The notes under the pieces are model-generated. The model was not told the origin of the DNA. It did no database searches and worked only from the letters and a program-made list of their open reading frames with translations. A DNA stretch of 8,589 nt from Paracoccaceae bacterium (GTDB lineage Bacteria; Pseudomonadota; Alphaproteobacteria; Rhodobacterales; Rhodobacteraceae): assembly GCA_021767525.1 (NCBI GenBank), contig JAASTF010000126.1, forward strand, positions 1-8,589, given 5' to 3'. The position numbers and the translations under genes are program-made. Below are positions 6,641 through 8,589 of this stretch, piece by piece; position 1 is the first letter of the stretch, and every line of letters starts with the position of its first letter.

Positions 6641-7150
6641 TTCGCGCGGGGCGCACAGTGTGGCGATCAGCGGTGCATCGGGGCCCAAGACCTGCCATTC
6701 GGCGGCTTGCGGATCGGCCAGCGCGGCGTCGCTGACAGGGGCGCGGGCGCCGGCGGCGCAATCGACCAGTTGCGGCGTGCGTTCGGGCGCGCGCCAGCGG
6801 GCAAAGAGGTAGATATCGACCAGCAGCACATCGGCGGCGTCAGGCCGGCTGCGGGCGGTGGCGGTGTCCACCACGGCCAGCGCATGGGTCTGCGGCCAGA
6901 TATAGGTCCAGGGTTTCCAGAACGCGCTTTGTTCGAAACTGCGGAAAACGGCGGTTCCTTCGGGCAGTTGCGCGCGGGTGCGGTCGGCCCAGCTGTATTC
7001 CGACCAGATGGCAAAGCCGATCATCGCGGCGCCCGCCGCGACCGGCGCGGCCCAGCGGGGCAAGCGCCCGCCGGTGACGCGGTTCAGCAGCAAGATCAGG
7101 CCCGCCGCCCCCAGCGCTGCAACGAATGTGGCGATCAGTTCCAGAAACAT
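6638..7150 (-). CDS. Small two-transmembrane protein of unknown function
   Basis: The protein is 170 aa. Two hydrophobic segments (about 3-22 and 33-50) are followed by a soluble region of about 120 residues that includes FEQSAFWKPWTYIWPQTHAL (72-91), rich in aromatics. The region ends with two cysteines, in QLVDCAAGA and TLCAPRE, which could pair if the domain is outside the cytoplasm. No known domain was recognised. That it is a real gene is supported by its place in the operon. Its ATG lies 3 bases after the TAA of the DUF294 gene and has a GGAAGG ribosome binding site 6 bases upstream, and its stop forms part of the next gene's ribosome binding site. It may be a membrane partner or accessory protein of the neighbouring signalling genes; that is inference from position only. 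Confidence 0.75.
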   Translation of the reverse strand: MFLELIATFVAALGAAGLILLLNRVTGGRLPRWAAPVAAGAAMIGFAIWSEYSWADRTRAQLPEGTAVFRSFEQSAFWKPWTYIWPQTHALAVVDTATARSRPDAADVLLVDIYLFARWRAPERTPQLVDCAAGARAPVSDAALADPQAAEWQVLGPDAPLIATLCAPRE

Positions 7151-7153
7151 CGC

Positions 7154-8589
7154 TTACCTTCCCTGGCCAAGGGCCGATTGCATCGTCTTGATGACCATGA
7201 AGGCATCGCGCAGGTGGCTCCGCTCAAGCTCGGACAGCTGGCCGGGGGCCAGGTAGTTGTCGGGCGGGGCACCTTCGCGGATCTGCTCGGCCTGGTGGCG
7301 CAGCCGCGTGGTGGCGATCAGGTCATAGGCGTCCAGCAGGTCGCGTGCGCCCGTCTCGGAGATCACGCCGGCATCGCGCGCGCGGGTCAGACGCTCGCGC
7401 GTGTTGACCGGGCCAATCGCACCGCGCAGCGCATAGACGCGCGCAAGATCGACCACCGGCACCACGCCCGAATGCTTCAGATCGACGGTGTTCTTGTGCT
7501 CGCCCGAGCGGATCAGCGCAAAGCCCCGGAACAGCGACAGCGGCGGCGTGTGCTTCACCGAGTTCGACACCATGTGCTGCACGAAGATCGAATTGCCGCG
7601 CGCGCTGTCCAGAACCTCGTTCTGAAGGTCGGCGAACAGCGCCGCCTCGCCCGAGATCGGGCGCAGGTCGAACATGACGCTGGCCAGCATCTGCGCCTCG
7701 TTATCCGGCTCGGCGATCCACTTGGCGAAATAGCTGCGCCAGACGCGGCGGGGTTGGCGCCAGCGCGGATTGGTGGCCATCATGTCGCCGGGGCAATAGA
7801 CGAACCCGCATGTGTGCAACCCGTCGCTGACGAATTGCGCCAGCTGGGCGAAATAGGCGTCATGCTCGGGTGTGGCGGCGTCGTCCAGGATGAGGCAGTT
7901 GTCCTGATCGCTGACGCCGGTCTGTTCCTGACGCCCCTGGCTGCCGCAGGCCAGCCACAGATAGGGCACGGGCGGCGGGCCGAACCGTGCCTCGGCCAGG
8001 GCCAACAGGCGGCGGGTGATCGCATCGGTCAGGTCGGTGATGCGCCGGGTGATCGCGGTGTGACGGGTGCCCGCGCTGACCAGCTGTGCCAGAAGGTCAG
8101 GCACGCGCGCGGTGACGCGTGCCATGTCCGCGGCGCTGTCGGCCTTCAGGATATCGGCGACCATGTGGCTGGCGGTGGTGGCCTGCTGGCGGATCAGGTC
8201 GGTGCGCGCCAGCATCCCCACGATCTGCCCGTTCCGGGCGACGGGCAGGTGGTTGATCTTGCGCTCGGCCAGGATGACCAGTGCATCCAGCCCCAGCGCA
8301 TCGGGCGCGATGGTGATCGGATCGGGCGTCATGATCCGCGACACGGGTAGGGTGCCGTCCAGCCCCTCTGCCAGCACCTTGTTGGTCAGGTCGTGCACCG
8401 TGGCGATGCCCGTCAAACTGTCGCCCTCGGTCACGAGCACCGACGAGATCCCGTGATCGCGCATCAGGCGCGCCACGTCAGACACGCTGGCATTGGGCGG
8501 ACTGGTGACCGGGCTTTTGGCCATCAGGTCGGCCACCTGCAACGCGGTCAGGCCGGTGGCCTGGGCGCTTTCCGGCGCGGTGTCGCGGG
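7154..8589 (-). CDS. CBS-domain/DUF294 putative nucleotidyltransferase (5' end beyond window)
   Basis: The frame is open to the right edge, so the gene is cut at its 5' end. The TTG codon at 8542 is internal and not the real start; 15 complete in-frame codons precede it before the edge. Counting from that codon, a CBS pair covers about 1-120 (VADLMAKSPVTSPPNASVSD; ISRIM-type second repeat near 68-115). A helical linker follows, then a nucleotidyltransferase-fold domain with LACGSQGRQEQ (197-207) and SDQDN (211-215), then a C-terminal DUF294 domain to the end. The Gly-Ser motif (G200, S201) and the D212/D214 pair are the expected metal and nucleotide ligands of this fold, as in GlnD-type uridylyltransferases. 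Family members commonly have a cyclic-nucleotide-binding domain before the CBS pair, which would lie outside the window. CBS pairs usually sense adenine nucleotides. The target of transfer, if any, is unknown. It is the first visible gene of the four-gene minus-strand operon. Confidence 0.87.
   Translation of the reverse strand, partial: RDTAPESAQATGLTALQVADLMAKSPVTSPPNASVSDVARLMRDHGISSVLVTEGDSLTGIATVHDLTNKVLAEGLDGTLPVSRIMTPDPITIAPDALGLDALVILAERKINHLPVARNGQIVGMLARTDLIRQQATTASHMVADILKADSAADMARVTARVPDLLAQLVSAGTRHTAITRRITDLTDAITRRLLALAEARFGPPPVPYLWLACGSQGRQEQTGVSDQDNCLILDDAATPEHDAYFAQLAQFVSDGLHTCGFVYCPGDMMATNPRWRQPRRVWRSYFAKWIAEPDNEAQMLASVMFDLRPISGEAALFADLQNEVLDSARGNSIFVQHMVSNSVKHTPPLSLFRGFALIRSGEHKNTVDLKHSGVVPVVDLARVYALRGAIGPVNTRERLTRARDAGVISETGARDLLDAYDLIATTRLRHQAEQIREGAPPDNYLAPGQLSELERSHLRDAFMVIKTMQSALGQGR
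7157..7162 (-). promoter_or_regulatory. Ribosome binding site of the two-TM protein gene, inside the DUF294 coding end
   Basis: On the minus strand GGAAGG directly precedes the TAA stop of the DUF294 gene and lies 6 bases before the ATG at 7150. It decides the start of the small protein and suggests coupled translation. Confidence 0.6.

Noticed and set aside
4450..6735. 761-codon open frame on the plus strand opposite the exonuclease and receiver genes
   Set aside because: It overlaps two genes with full family motifs. The composition (Arg, Gln, His, Ala) is typical of an antisense shadow, and it spans a gene boundary.
6269..8350. 693-codon open frame on the plus strand opposite the receiver, two-TM and DUF294 genes
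   Set aside because: It crosses three real minus-strand genes and shows no protein motif; it is another GC-driven shadow.
8540..8542. TTG as the start of the DUF294 gene
   Set aside because: The frame stays open upstream to the window edge, the position is immediately before the CBS pair, and family members usually have a further N-terminal domain.

Overview
The window is GC-rich, with G or C at most third codon positions, and is densely coding. Gene content and protein style suggest an alphaproteobacterium, most likely Rhodobacteraceae (Roseobacter/Rhodobacter group). That assignment is inferred from the TRAP transporter type and from the CBS/DUF294 plus exonuclease cluster; no rRNA or other marker gene is present to confirm it. 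There are two blocks that converge on a strong shared terminator near 4143-4165.

Plus-strand block (1-4118): a TRAP (tripartite ATP-independent periplasmic) transporter operon. It holds the C-terminal end of a substrate-binding protein (stop at 329), then an intergenic hairpin, then a large DctQ-type small permease (461-1459, 332 aa) and a very large DctM-type permease (1473-4118, 881 aa). Both membrane subunits exceed the usual family size. DctQ carries about four extra N-terminal membrane segments. DctM has an extra hydrophilic loop, an extra pair of membrane segments, and a C-terminal soluble coiled-coil tail of about 330 residues. The substrate is probably an organic acid or similar solute, but the sequence does not settle it.

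Minus-strand block (edge of window to 4192, read right to left): four tightly packed genes. They are (i) a CBS-pair/DUF294 putative nucleotidyltransferase, truncated at its 5' end by the window edge; (ii) a small two-TM protein of unknown function; (iii) a single-domain CheY-like response regulator; and (iv) a membrane-anchored protein with HAMP-like, PAS and degenerate histidine-kinase regions fused to an intact DEDDh (DnaQ-type) 3'-5' exonuclease. Stop codons lie in or next to the next gene's ribosome binding site, or overlap the next gene, so the four are probably co-transcribed and translationally coupled. From memory of annotated genomes, DUF294/CBS and DnaQ-like exonuclease genes often sit beside acetate/solute:sodium symporter (ActP-like) genes. 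If so, this block may be the regulatory part of such a locus whose transporter lies beyond the right edge.

The best candidate for an undescribed system is the minus-strand block: a putative nucleotidyltransferase, a lone receiver and a pseudokinase-exonuclease in one operon. The second is the coiled-coil tail on DctM, bracketed by the only two cysteines in that protein. No tRNA, rRNA, CRISPR array, insertion sequence or attachment site was seen. No gene-free stretch exceeds 131 bases.
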